From a virus, in the IMG/VR virus record IMGVR_UViG_3300009154_003182, positions 1 through 26,727 of that record: a DNA stretch of 26,727 nucleotides. One strand, given 5' to 3'. The notes under the pieces were generated by a model. The model was given only the letters and a program-made list of their open reading frames with translations. It ran no database searches and was not told where the DNA came from. This document shows, in pieces, positions 14,605 to 22,030 of this stretch. A program made the position numbers and the translations under genes. The stretch's first letter is position 1. Each line of letters opens with the position of its first letter.

Positions 14605-16068
14605 GTGAAATATTCCATAATTATCCCCACCTTCAATCATTGTGATGATTTGTTAAAGCCATGTATAGATAGTATTCTTGCACACACTCACATGGATCAA
14701 GTGGAACTAATCATTTGTGCAAATGGGTGCACAGACAACACTTCATATTATTTGAACAGATTGGCACACCAATTTGAAAGTTTGGGGTTTCATGACCATT
14801 TCAAAGTGATCACACATGACGCACCATTGGGCTTTGCAAAGGCCTGTAATGCTGGTATCAGAGCATCTCAGGGCGATAGAGTAGTGTTGTTGAACAACGA
14901 TTGTGTGTTGCTGCCCCAATCCACCCACGACTGGCTAAATCTGTTGAATGCACCCTTTGAATCACAGAATGACGTAGGTATCACATGCATACTCAAATTA
15001 TTCAGTGAGCAGACACAACGAGATTTCGCAGTGTTCTTTTGTGTGATGATTGACCGCAACGTGATCAACAAAGTGGGTCCGTTAAACGAGGATTATCAAG
15101 TGGGTGGTGGGGAGGACATGGAATACTGCTGGGTCACTGAACAAGCAGGATTTCAGATTGTGAATGTGGACCAAACACATTATACAGGCACCACTAACAC
15201 AGGCTCATTCCCATTGTACCATAAAGCAGAAGGCACCATGCATGATGCAAATTTGGTTCCGGAATGGACATCCATCTTTGAGCACAATCTGAATAAACTG
15301 GCAGTCAAAGTGTCACAGCAAGTTAAACCCCCTGTGGTGCCTGTAACAAAAGCTGTCTCTCACACAGATGTGGCCACACAGTATGATTGGCTACAACATG
15401 TGAACAAGGAGAGTGCGGCACTGTACAAAGAAGTAATTCTAGAAAACACTTATCAGGTCACACCGGATCAATTTCGAGACACAAGTGTGATTGATGTGGG
15501 CGCCAATTTGGGCATGTTTAGTATATTGGCAGCAGGGTTGGGTGCCCCACAAGTGATCAGTTGTGAGCCTGTGGGTGGCACCTATGACATATTGTGTAAT
15601 AATTTACACAGAGCACACATGAACTCAGTTGTACAACCCATAAAAGCTGCAATTGTGGGTGTCTCACAAGGACCAGTCACAATGGGCATTAACACAGACA
15701 GCAACATGAACAGTTTGTATAAACCAGGTGAATATTCTGAGTTAGTGCCCACAGTGAGCTTGAAACAATTGATACAAATGACCACACAGCCACATGTGTT
15801 TTTGAAAATGGATTGTGAAGGTGCAGAGTATGACATACTCATGGACAGTGAAGATCATGTGTTTGAAAAAATCACACATGTGGCAGTTGAGATTCATGGA
15901 GACATGCATCCCACACACAAGGGCCTTGAGATTGCACAACACAGACTGAGCATGCTGGGTTTCACATGCACCAGCACACTACCGTTCGGTATTTGGTGGT
16001 GTGATCACACAGGTGCCCCTGTCAAGTTTGACCCCCTGAACATCACCATTGAGACTTGGAAAAAATAA
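14605..16068 (+). CDS. GT2 glycosyltransferase fused to FkbM methyltransferase (copy 2)
   Basis: 487 residues, starting at GTG 14605 with AAGGA 8 nt upstream; this matches the ATG AAA TAT start of the adjacent paralogue. GT2 domain: YSIIIPTFNHCDDLLKPC, CANGCTDNT, VVLLNNDCVLL, VGGGEDMEYCWVTEQAG. FkbM domain: VIDVGANLGMFSILAAGLG, VISCEPVGG, LKMDCEGAEYDILM, VAVEIHGDMH. All key motifs are kept. The linker between domains (PPVVPVTKAV) is longer and Pro/Val-rich relative to copy 1. Ends by TAATG overlap with the next GT2 gene. Confidence 0.85.
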   Translation: MKYSIIIPTFNHCDDLLKPCIDSILAHTHMDQVELIICANGCTDNTSYYLNRLAHQFESLGFHDHFKVITHDAPLGFAKACNAGIRASQGDRVVLLNNDCVLLPQSTHDWLNLLNAPFESQNDVGITCILKLFSEQTQRDFAVFFCVMIDRNVINKVGPLNEDYQVGGGEDMEYCWVTEQAGFQIVNVDQTHYTGTTNTGSFPLYHKAEGTMHDANLVPEWTSIFEHNLNKLAVKVSQQVKPPVVPVTKAVSHTDVATQYDWLQHVNKESAALYKEVILENTYQVTPDQFRDTSVIDVGANLGMFSILAAGLGAPQVISCEPVGGTYDILCNNLHRAHMNSVVQPIKAAIVGVSQGPVTMGINTDSNMNSLYKPGEYSELVPTVSLKQLIQMTTQPHVFLKMDCEGAEYDILMDSEDHVFEKITHVAVEIHGDMHPTHKGLEIAQHRLSMLGFTCTSTLPFGIWWCDHTGAPVKFDPLNITIETWKK

Positions 16069-17048
16069 TGGCACCACATGTATTATGCTCCATAAGCACC
16101 AAAGGCAGGTACAACACCACATTACCTTTGGCCATACAAAGTGTGGCCATGCAGACCAGAGTACCTGATCATTTGATTGTGTATGATGACAATGAGGATG
16201 CAATAGATCCTAGGTCTGTACCTGTTTATGATAATCTGTTCAAAATCATGAGTGCCAGAGGCATCAGTTGGGAATGGATATGGGCAGGTAAAAAAGGTCA
16301 ACATCACAATCATCAGATGGCCAACCAAAAGGCGTCTGAATGGGTGTGGAGGGTGGATGATGACAACCAAGCTGAACCACAAGTGTTGGAAACCTTATTG
16401 CAACATGTGAATGATAAAGTGGGCGGTGTGGCAGTTGCATGCTTAACACCCAGTTGGGATCAATCACCGCGTGTGGCCACAGGATTGATAGATCGTATAG
16501 ATGCTGAACCCAACATACAGTGGGGCAGAATTTTAAACAAACAACAAGTGGAACACTTGCATTGCTCTTTCTTGTACAGAGCTGGTGTGTGTGACTACAA
16601 TTTGTCATTGAGTAGAGTGGCCCACAGAGAGGAAACATTGTTCAGCTGGCAGTTGCATCAAAAAGGCTACCAGTTATGGGTGGTGCCTGGACCAGTCACC
16701 TGGCACATGAAACTGGATGAAGGTGGTATACGCTCACAAGATCAGGCAGCTCTTTATGAAGCAGACAATCACATATTTCACAGTTATACCCAAACTAAAA
16801 ATCGCACTGTGGTGGTACTGGATAATGGCATGGGTGACCATATTGTGTTTAAGAGACTGTTACCCATGCTCAAAGACCCTGTGGTGTATTCATGTTATCC
16901 GGACATCATACCAGGGGCCAGCATACAAGAAGCCAAGAACCGGTTTGGTAGCCTGGATGAATGGAACATTTATAAAAAGATGCATGAATGGGGCTGGGAC
17001 AAAAGCCTGGAATCTGCTTACAAAAAAATGTATGGAATCAAATCATGA
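16068..17048 (+). CDS. GT2 glycosyltransferase with a GT9 N-terminal half fused at its C-terminus
   Basis: 326 residues from ATG 16068 (TAATG overlap with the upstream stop; an earlier in-frame TTG is less likely). Residues about 1-235 are a GT2 domain (VLCSISTKGRYNTTLPLAIQS, VWRVDDDNQAEP, REETLFSWQLHQKGY). From about residue 245 it changes to VVVLDNGMGDHIVFKRLLPML, the N-domain start of a GT9/heptosyltransferase-like GT-B enzyme, and stops 80 residues later at MYGIKS. The missing C-domain is encoded by the next gene, coupled by ATGA. The GT2 and the split GT9 may act one after the other on the same acceptor. Confidence 0.7.
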   Translation: MAPHVLCSISTKGRYNTTLPLAIQSVAMQTRVPDHLIVYDDNEDAIDPRSVPVYDNLFKIMSARGISWEWIWAGKKGQHHNHQMANQKASEWVWRVDDDNQAEPQVLETLLQHVNDKVGGVAVACLTPSWDQSPRVATGLIDRIDAEPNIQWGRILNKQQVEHLHCSFLYRAGVCDYNLSLSRVAHREETLFSWQLHQKGYQLWVVPGPVTWHMKLDEGGIRSQDQAALYEADNHIFHSYTQTKNRTVVVLDNGMGDHIVFKRLLPMLKDPVVYSCYPDIIPGASIQEAKNRFGSLDEWNIYKKMHEWGWDKSLESAYKKMYGIKS

Positions 17049-17491
17049 TTGTGATAAGTGCCTGGGCCAAACAATTACCTGATAACCATGTTAACCCAAA
17101 AAACTATCCTTGGTGGCCAGAACTTATAAGCAAGTTACCACAGCCCATTGTGCAAGTGGGTCTGCCAGGTGAAACACAACTGGTGCCCGATTTCCAATGT
17201 GGCCTAAGTCTGGAAGATTTGGCATCACTCATTCAGGAATGTGACTTTTGGATCAGCTGTGACTCCTTTGTGCAGCATTATGCATGGGACTTGGGTAAGC
17301 CTGGTGTGGTGCTGTGGGGACCCAGTGATCCCATAATTTATGGACATCCAGAAAACATGAACATCACAAAAGGTAGGGAGTTTCAATCAAAAGAGCAATT
17401 TCTCATGTGGCATTTGATTGAAAATAGAACAGACTGGTGGCACACACCTGATCATATCATATACATGATCAAACAGAAATACAATTGGTGA
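17045..17491 (+). CDS. GT9-like C-terminal domain as a separate protein
   Basis: 148 residues from ATG 17045 (ATGA overlap with the preceding stop). MIVISAWAKQLPDN resembles the first strand of a GT-B C-domain. LIQECDFWISCDSFVQHYAWDLGKPGVVLWGPSDP is the GT9 donor-site motif, also seen in the complete proteins at 6708 and 10704. It lacks any N-domain, which is present at the C-terminus of the preceding GT2 protein. The two chains therefore probably reassemble into one GT-B enzyme. An alternative is an old nonsense or frameshift split; the precise start/stop overlap argues for stable two-chain expression. Confidence 0.7.
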   Translation: MIVISAWAKQLPDNHVNPKNYPWWPELISKLPQPIVQVGLPGETQLVPDFQCGLSLEDLASLIQECDFWISCDSFVQHYAWDLGKPGVVLWGPSDPIIYGHPENMNITKGREFQSKEQFLMWHLIENRTDWWHTPDHIIYMIKQKYNW

Positions 17492-17514
17492 TCATGACCA
17501 CCTAAATATTGATT

Positions 17515-18096
17515 ATGAATAGTTGGATCAAACTCACAGTTGCAAAAAAACTGGATGCACAGAATAGAAAACTTTGGTACAAGTGTGTGCAACAAAATAC
17601 CCCTTCAGGATTGTTGCATCATACTCAACTGCCTGATCAACATGATGTGAAATCCACCAGTTACTATCACAAAAGTCTACCGTCTGGTGCTCAAACTTAT
17701 GTGATACCATTAGTAAGAGATCTGGTACATCATGAAGTTTACAAGATCTCCCATGCTTGGGACGCATGTTTTCCTCACACAGACTTTGTGATAGACTACA
17801 GTCAGCCAGCTGATCATACTGTGCCCATCACACATGCAGACATACCTGAACATAAAATTGCACAAGTCATGGATGCATGGTGTAAAGCGCAACATAACAC
17901 ATGGATGCAGGACAAGCTGGAAAAAGGATGGTCATATGGCACACATTTGAGTGTCAAAAACAAGACACATCCCTGGTTACAGCCTTGGGAAAGTTTACCA
18001 CCGCAAGCTCAATCTCCCCACATGCAAGCTGTCAAAGATTTACTCAAAATCTTAACGGAATTTGGATACAGTATCAAACAAAAACTTGACGCATAA
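17515..18096 (+). CDS. RyR-domain protein
   Basis: 193 residues from ATG 17515, preceded by a TAAATA element (17504-17509) but no Shine-Dalgarno. Residues about 115-190 match the RyR domain (ryanodine-receptor repeat): VMDAWCKAQHNTWMQDK, KGWSYGTHLSVKNKTHPWL, PWESLPP and AVKDLLKILTEFGYSI. The N-terminal half (PLVRDLVHHEVYKISHAWD) is unassigned. RyR domains occur in bacterial and phage proteins with unclear, perhaps ligand-binding, roles. It may be a late gene closing the glycosylation block. A run of nine T follows the stop, without a convincing stem. Confidence 0.7.
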   Translation: MNSWIKLTVAKKLDAQNRKLWYKCVQQNTPSGLLHHTQLPDQHDVKSTSYYHKSLPSGAQTYVIPLVRDLVHHEVYKISHAWDACFPHTDFVIDYSQPADHTVPITHADIPEHKIAQVMDAWCKAQHNTWMQDKLEKGWSYGTHLSVKNKTHPWLQPWESLPPQAQSPHMQAVKDLLKILTEFGYSIKQKLDA

Positions 18097-18154
18097 CGAT
18101 TTTTTTTTACATTAATCTACCCTTAATATAGTGTGCAAGCATATAAAAAAGTAC

Positions 18155-18182
18155 TTGACGTGTATTCCGTATATGTTATCAT
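18155..18182 (+). promoter_or_regulatory. Sigma-70-like early promoter
   Basis: TTGACG (18155-18160), 16-nt spacer, TATCAT (18177-18182). The predicted start is near 18189, followed by GGAGGA and ATG 18207. It separates the late sugar and fibre region from the early-type genes. Confidence 0.65.
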
Positions 18183-18206
18183 GCACACATGATGGAGGAA
18201 CACAGC

Positions 18207-18608
18207 ATGCAGTTTCCAGAAGTGGGTACCCAAGTTGAGGTGGAAATTGACACTCAGCAGGCACACAATGCCATGGCCCCAGATTCCAAACATCGTTGCG
18301 GCCCCACAACTGTGCTGAAGGGCATGGTTGTAGCACGGTTCACCTGGATGAAAGAATATTTCACTATTGTGAACAGCCAGACCAAGGCCCACAATTTTAT
18401 TGCCCCTCACTTGATTATGAGCATCAACAAGCAGAAATTTGATAAACCCTTACCCACACAGGACAAGGTGGTCCGGATCAAAAGCAGCAACGGCAAGGAC
18501 ACATACACTGTTACACGTAACGGCATCACCAACAAATGGAGCTGCGATTGCCCTGGGCATGTGTTCAAGAAAAAATGTAAACATACTGTGGAAGCGCAAG
18601 CTGCTTAA
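18207..18608 (+). CDS. SWIM zinc-finger protein
   Basis: 133 residues starting at ATG 18207, chosen because GGAGGA (18195-18200) sits 6 nt upstream; the in-frame ATG at 18189 coincides with the predicted transcription start. The C-terminus WSCDCPGHVFKKKCKHTVEA has the CxC...CxH spacing of the SWIM zinc-binding motif, used for DNA or protein contacts (SWI2/SNF2, MuDR, Sws1 proteins). The N-terminal 85 residues form no recognised domain; around them VVRIKSSNGKDTYTVTRNG looks like the short beta strands that commonly precede SWIM. Likely a small DNA-associated early protein. Confidence 0.75.
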   Translation: MQFPEVGTQVEVEIDTQQAHNAMAPDSKHRCGPTTVLKGMVVARFTWMKEYFTIVNSQTKAHNFIAPHLIMSINKQKFDKPLPTQDKVVRIKSSNGKDTYTVTRNGITNKWSCDCPGHVFKKKCKHTVEAQAA

Positions 18609-18612
18609 TGTG

Positions 18613-18640
18613 TTGACATTTGATGCGCATGTGCTATTAT
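18613..18640 (+). promoter_or_regulatory. Sigma-70-like early promoter, leaderless geometry
   Basis: TTGACA (18613-18618), 16-nt spacer, TATTAT (18635-18640). The ATG of the alarmone-hydrolase-like gene is at 18647, 6 nt after the -10 box, so the mRNA should begin at the start codon. No Shine-Dalgarno can exist in this arrangement. Confidence 0.7.
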
Positions 18641-18646
18641 GTGTGT

Positions 18647-19240
18647 ATGACAGAAAATCCAGCCAAGAACCACCCACTAGTGCAGGCGGCTATTGAATTT
18701 GCTACGGCTGCTCATGAATCTATTGGGCAACGTCGCAAGTATAGCGATGAGCCATATATTGTGCATCCGCTGCATGTGATGGATCTGCTCTTGGCACATG
18801 CTGTGAATGCTGTCACTCCTGAAATGTTGGCTGCGGCTGCTCTGCATGATACGGTGGAAGATACGCCCATCACCATGGAGCAGATTCAGGATGAGTTTGG
18901 TGCCCAAGTGGCTGACCTGGTATCAGATCTTACTGATGTGTCTGTGCCGTCAGATGGTCCGCGTCGTGTGAGAAAGGCAATTGATCTTGTGCACACTGCG
19001 GGTGCCTCTGCTCAAGCTCACACAATTAAATGTGCGGACATTGTATCCAATGCTCCAAGCATAACTGAACACAATCCAGGCTTTGCTCGCAAGTGGCTTG
19101 CAGAAGCAGCAGCCATCCTTGCAGTTTGTTCAGATGCAGATCCTGGTGTGCTCGCAGAAGCGCAACGTGTGGTGCAGGAGTGTTTGAACAGTTCGTGGCT
19201 CTCCTGCACAGTGATGACCATGAGTATCACAACGCTTTGA
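18647..19240 (+). CDS. MESH1-like (p)ppGpp hydrolase / HD-domain phosphohydrolase
   Basis: 197 residues from ATG 18647; the in-frame ATG at 18620 lies inside the promoter. The RelA/SpoT hydrolase HD fold is visible: RRKYSDEPYIVHPL with H40, ALHDTVEDT with H67-D68 and E71-D72, and IKCADIVSN with D131. These metal ligands have about the spacing of SpoT and MESH1. No synthetase or TGS domain is present, so it should hydrolyse (p)ppGpp or a related nucleotide rather than make it. A phage could use this to block the host stringent response or relieve inhibition of its own replication. NADPH phosphatase activity, known for animal MESH1, is an alternative. Confidence 0.8.
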   Translation: MTENPAKNHPLVQAAIEFATAAHESIGQRRKYSDEPYIVHPLHVMDLLLAHAVNAVTPEMLAAAALHDTVEDTPITMEQIQDEFGAQVADLVSDLTDVSVPSDGPRRVRKAIDLVHTAGASAQAHTIKCADIVSNAPSITEHNPGFARKWLAEAAAILAVCSDADPGVLAEAQRVVQECLNSSWLSCTVMTMSITTL

Positions 19241-19267
19241 TACCCATAACAGTATGTGGATAATCTG

Positions 19268-19295
19268 TTGACACATATGCAACTCATGTTATAAT
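19268..19295 (+). promoter_or_regulatory. Sigma-70-like early promoter for DNA ligase
   Basis: TTGACA (19268-19273), 16-nt spacer, TATAAT (19290-19295): both hexamers are consensus. The start is predicted near 19302, followed by GGAATGGAG and ATG 19321. Confidence 0.75.
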
Positions 19296-19320
19296 TAGGC
19301 ATTGGAATGGAGTCCACATC

Positions 19321-20646
19321 ATGAATAATGCAGCGCAAGTCATACAAGCGTTGGAGGCCACCAACAGCAGGTTGGACAAAGAACAAATCATCCAGCAAGC
19401 GTTTGATGCAGGTTGTGCTGAGTTCTTTGAGGGTGCTCGCATGGCGCTGGATGTTTTAACCACATACGGCGTCAAGCAGCTTCCAGAATCAGAGGCTGCA
19501 TCAGGCACCATGACATGGGATCAGTTTAAACATTTGGCTGATCAGTTGGCCACTCGCAAACTATCAGGCAATGCTGCAAGAGCTGCTATCACATTGGCAG
19601 CCAACAATACATCGGCTGTGGTATGGAACACATGGTATCGCCGCATACTTTTGCAAGATCTAAAGTGTGGTACGTCTGAGAAGACCATCAACACTGTGCT
19701 CAGTCGTAATGGCAAGGCAGGTAAGGCATGGGAAGTGCCAGTGTTTAGTTGCCAGCTAGCCAAGCCTGCAGATGACCATCCCAAAAAGATGGTGGGAATA
19801 AAGCTGGTGGATCGCAAGTATGACGGTGTAAGGCTGTTGACTGTGATTCAGAAGAGTGGAGTAGTTCAGCAGTTTACTCGCAACGGTATCCAGAACAAGA
19901 ACTTTCAACACATCTGTGACATGCTGAGTGCCCTTGTACCAGACTTGGCAGAGGACATGGTGCTGGATGGTGAGATAATCAGTGCAAACTTCCAGGCACT
20001 CATGACACAGGTGAACCGCAAGGGTGATGTAGACACTTCAGACAGCCGGCTCATGCTGTTTGATCTTATTCCGCTTAAGGCGTTCCGCACAGGTGAGCAC
20101 AAGGTGGGTCAGATGGTGCGTCACAAGAGCCTTTGTGCACTTGAGACTCGTTTGGCGGAACTCACTCAAGGCGTGGTGGCTGTGGAGCCCAAGCTGGAGG
20201 TCAACCTGGACACTGTGGAAGGACAAGTTGCACTGCAACTGTTCAACCGTGAGGTGTTGGCAGAGGGCTTGGAAGGGGTCATGATCAAGGACCCTCATGC
20301 ATCATACAAAACCAAGCGATCAGATGCCTGGTTGAAGATCAAGCCATTCATTACAACAGACCTGGAAATTGTTGCAGTGGAAGAGGGTGAAGGCAAGTTT
20401 GTGGGCACCCTGGGGGCACTGGTGTGTGAAGGTGAAGACCAAGGTCGCAAGATCCGTGTGAACGTGGGCTCAGGGTTTTCCGAAGCTCAGCGTACAGAAA
20501 TTTGGGCCAATCGCTCACACATGATGGGTCGTGTGGTGGAGATCAAGGGTGATGCACTCACCATGGATCAAAATCAAGACACCTGGAGTTTGCGCTTCCC
20601 AGTGTTCATGCAGTTTCGAGGATTCACCGCACACGAGAAGATCTAG
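19321..20646 (+). CDS. ATP-dependent DNA ligase
   Basis: 441 residues. The helical N-terminal region (about 1-150) precedes the adenylation domain: nucleophile K166 in DRKYDGVRL (motif I), DGEI at 216-219 (motif III), EGLEGVMIKDPHASYK (motif IV) and DAWLKIKP (motif V). A C-terminal OB-fold follows (VGTLGALVCEGEDQ, VNVGSGFSEAQR). This is the T4 gp30-like size class; it seals nicks during phage replication and repair using ATP. It starts under its own consensus promoter with a Shine-Dalgarno, and its stop overlaps the next gene as TAGTG. No catalytic residue is missing. Confidence 0.9.
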   Translation: MNNAAQVIQALEATNSRLDKEQIIQQAFDAGCAEFFEGARMALDVLTTYGVKQLPESEAASGTMTWDQFKHLADQLATRKLSGNAARAAITLAANNTSAVVWNTWYRRILLQDLKCGTSEKTINTVLSRNGKAGKAWEVPVFSCQLAKPADDHPKKMVGIKLVDRKYDGVRLLTVIQKSGVVQQFTRNGIQNKNFQHICDMLSALVPDLAEDMVLDGEIISANFQALMTQVNRKGDVDTSDSRLMLFDLIPLKAFRTGEHKVGQMVRHKSLCALETRLAELTQGVVAVEPKLEVNLDTVEGQVALQLFNREVLAEGLEGVMIKDPHASYKTKRSDAWLKIKPFITTDLEIVAVEEGEGKFVGTLGALVCEGEDQGRKIRVNVGSGFSEAQRTEIWANRSHMMGRVVEIKGDALTMDQNQDTWSLRFPVFMQFRGFTAHEKI

Positions 20647-20909
20647 TGCAGGTTCTGGTACAAACCTGGCAAGTGGGTGCACATCATGCATTTTATTGTG
20701 TGAACAAACACATAAAGGCACAAATTGTGCACATGTGTCGCACCCAGTTGGGACGCAGTCATGGTGAGCTAAGTGCATGGTGTGTGAGTCATCGTGCACA
20801 CCCAGAGATTGACTTGCTAAATCCCAGGCTGCAATTTTATAGCAAGATTCCTGTTGTGATGGTGAGGGACGTCAACATGGTCACGCAATTAAAATTGATG
20901 TTCACCTGA
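20646..20909 (+). CDS. Small hypothetical protein
   Basis: 87 residues from GTG 20646, overlapping the ligase stop (TAGTG). Sequence: QVLVQTWQVGAHHAFYCVNK, CRTQLGRSHGELSAWC, then RLQFYSKIPVVMVRDV. It has several His and Cys residues but no regular zinc motif. No family recognised. Its position between ligase and the UV endonuclease, with end-to-end packing, suggests an early replication- or repair-associated protein. The start is less certain because GTG is used without a separate Shine-Dalgarno. Confidence 0.55.
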   Translation: MQVLVQTWQVGAHHAFYCVNKHIKAQIVHMCRTQLGRSHGELSAWCVSHRAHPEIDLLNPRLQFYSKIPVVMVRDVNMVTQLKLMFT

Positions 20910-20918
20910 ACAGGGCCC

Positions 20919-22010
20919 GTGTATGGTAGACACAAGTGCATCATATGTTACTATGAATCACAAAACAAGGATATCACTGTGGACAAGCGTATAGGCTATT
21001 GTTGTAAACTGCTAACTGAGCAGACGTTTGACAACAAAAAGGCTGCTGTGGCCTGGCAAGAGGCACACAATGGTAAGAGCACCACAGTGGCTTATCTGGA
21101 CAAGCTGTCCTATGTGCAAGCTGTGGAAAAGGTGCGTGGTATCATTGCACACAATCAGCAGGCCCTCATGCGCCAATTTCAAATTGTCTCCACTTGGCCC
21201 CAAGCTCTGCACATGGTGAGGTTGGGCAGTGAGCAGATGCCTGTGAGGACCTTTCCCAAGTACAAAGGCATATATGACGAGCCTGTGATCCGTGCACAGC
21301 AATCTGAATGGCAGCTGGTGGGTGACCTGGCTCGCAAATTGGATCTGCGCTTGAGTTTACATCCTGGGCCATACACCATCATAACTTCTGACAATGCAGA
21401 TGTTGTGTCTCGGGCTATTGAGGATCTGGATTATCATGCAGAGCTGTTTGAGCTCATGGGTTATGATGCCACAGACCAACGACAGGAAATCAACATTCAT
21501 GGTGGCCCCAAGTGTACAGACTTTGCACACCGTTTCACACATGCATTTTCCAGATTGAGCAAACATTGCCAACAGTGGCTGAGTTTGGAGAATGATGAGT
21601 TCAGCCACTGTGTGGACGACCTGCTGTGTGTGAGTCATATGGTAAAGATTTGCATGGACATCAACCATTATTGGATTCACACAGGTGAGCACATGGAACC
21701 TGATGATACACGCATTCCACAAATTGTGGATTCATGGCGAGGAGTGAGGCCCGAAATGCACATTGCATGGCCTGCGGAAATTTACATGAAACACCACGCC
21801 CCTGATCAGCTGCCGGACATGGACACATTACTCACAGAAGGTCATAAAAAGACCAAACTGCGAGCACACAGTGATTATGCATGGATTCCGGCCGTAACAG
21901 ACCATGTGCTTCAGTTTTGGGATCAGTTTGATTTGTGTGTGGAAGCCAAAATGAAAAACTTGGCTTCACAGCAAGTTTATTCACGTGCATGTGAGTTGGG
22001 TTTGACATAA
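20919..22010 (+). CDS. uvsE: UV damage endonuclease (UvdE/UvsE type)
   Basis: 363 residues from GTG 20919, the first start after the in-frame stop at 20907-20909. RIGYCCKLL at the N-terminus, LDLRLSLHPGPY (H148), INIHGGP (H194), LENDEFSH (E224), MDINHYWIH (D247, H250) and RGVRPEMHIAW are the TIM-barrel motifs and metal ligands of the UVDE family. That family nicks DNA 5' of UV photoproducts and some abasic sites. The N-terminal extension HKCIICYY has one CxxC pair only. The enzyme would repair phage DNA in sunlit water. It is the last gene before the SpeD-like gene; its final codons overlap a possible promoter for it. Confidence 0.85.
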   Translation: MYGRHKCIICYYESQNKDITVDKRIGYCCKLLTEQTFDNKKAAVAWQEAHNGKSTTVAYLDKLSYVQAVEKVRGIIAHNQQALMRQFQIVSTWPQALHMVRLGSEQMPVRTFPKYKGIYDEPVIRAQQSEWQLVGDLARKLDLRLSLHPGPYTIITSDNADVVSRAIEDLDYHAELFELMGYDATDQRQEINIHGGPKCTDFAHRFTHAFSRLSKHCQQWLSLENDEFSHCVDDLLCVSHMVKICMDINHYWIHTGEHMEPDDTRIPQIVDSWRGVRPEMHIAWPAEIYMKHHAPDQLPDMDTLLTEGHKKTKLRAHSDYAWIPAVTDHVLQFWDQFDLCVEAKMKNLASQQVYSRACELGLT

Positions 22011-22023
22011 ATTAAACTATAGT
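21996..22023 (+). promoter_or_regulatory. Possible promoter for the SpeD-like gene
   Basis: TTGGGT (21996-22001), 16-nt spacer, TATAGT (22018-22023), with ATG 22031 seven nt further: again close to leaderless. A perfect TTGACA (22002-22007) also lies here, but its only partner, TATTAA, is 15 nt away and touches the start codon. The element is weaker than the other three early promoters. Confidence 0.35.
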
Positions 22024-22030
22024 ATTAAAT

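Noticed and set aside
18097-18110. Run of nine T after the RyR gene as an intrinsic terminator
   Set aside because: No convincing GC-rich stem precedes it.
18189-18206. Upstream ATG for the SWIM protein
   Set aside because: It coincides with the predicted transcription start, and the GGAGGA site points to ATG 18207.
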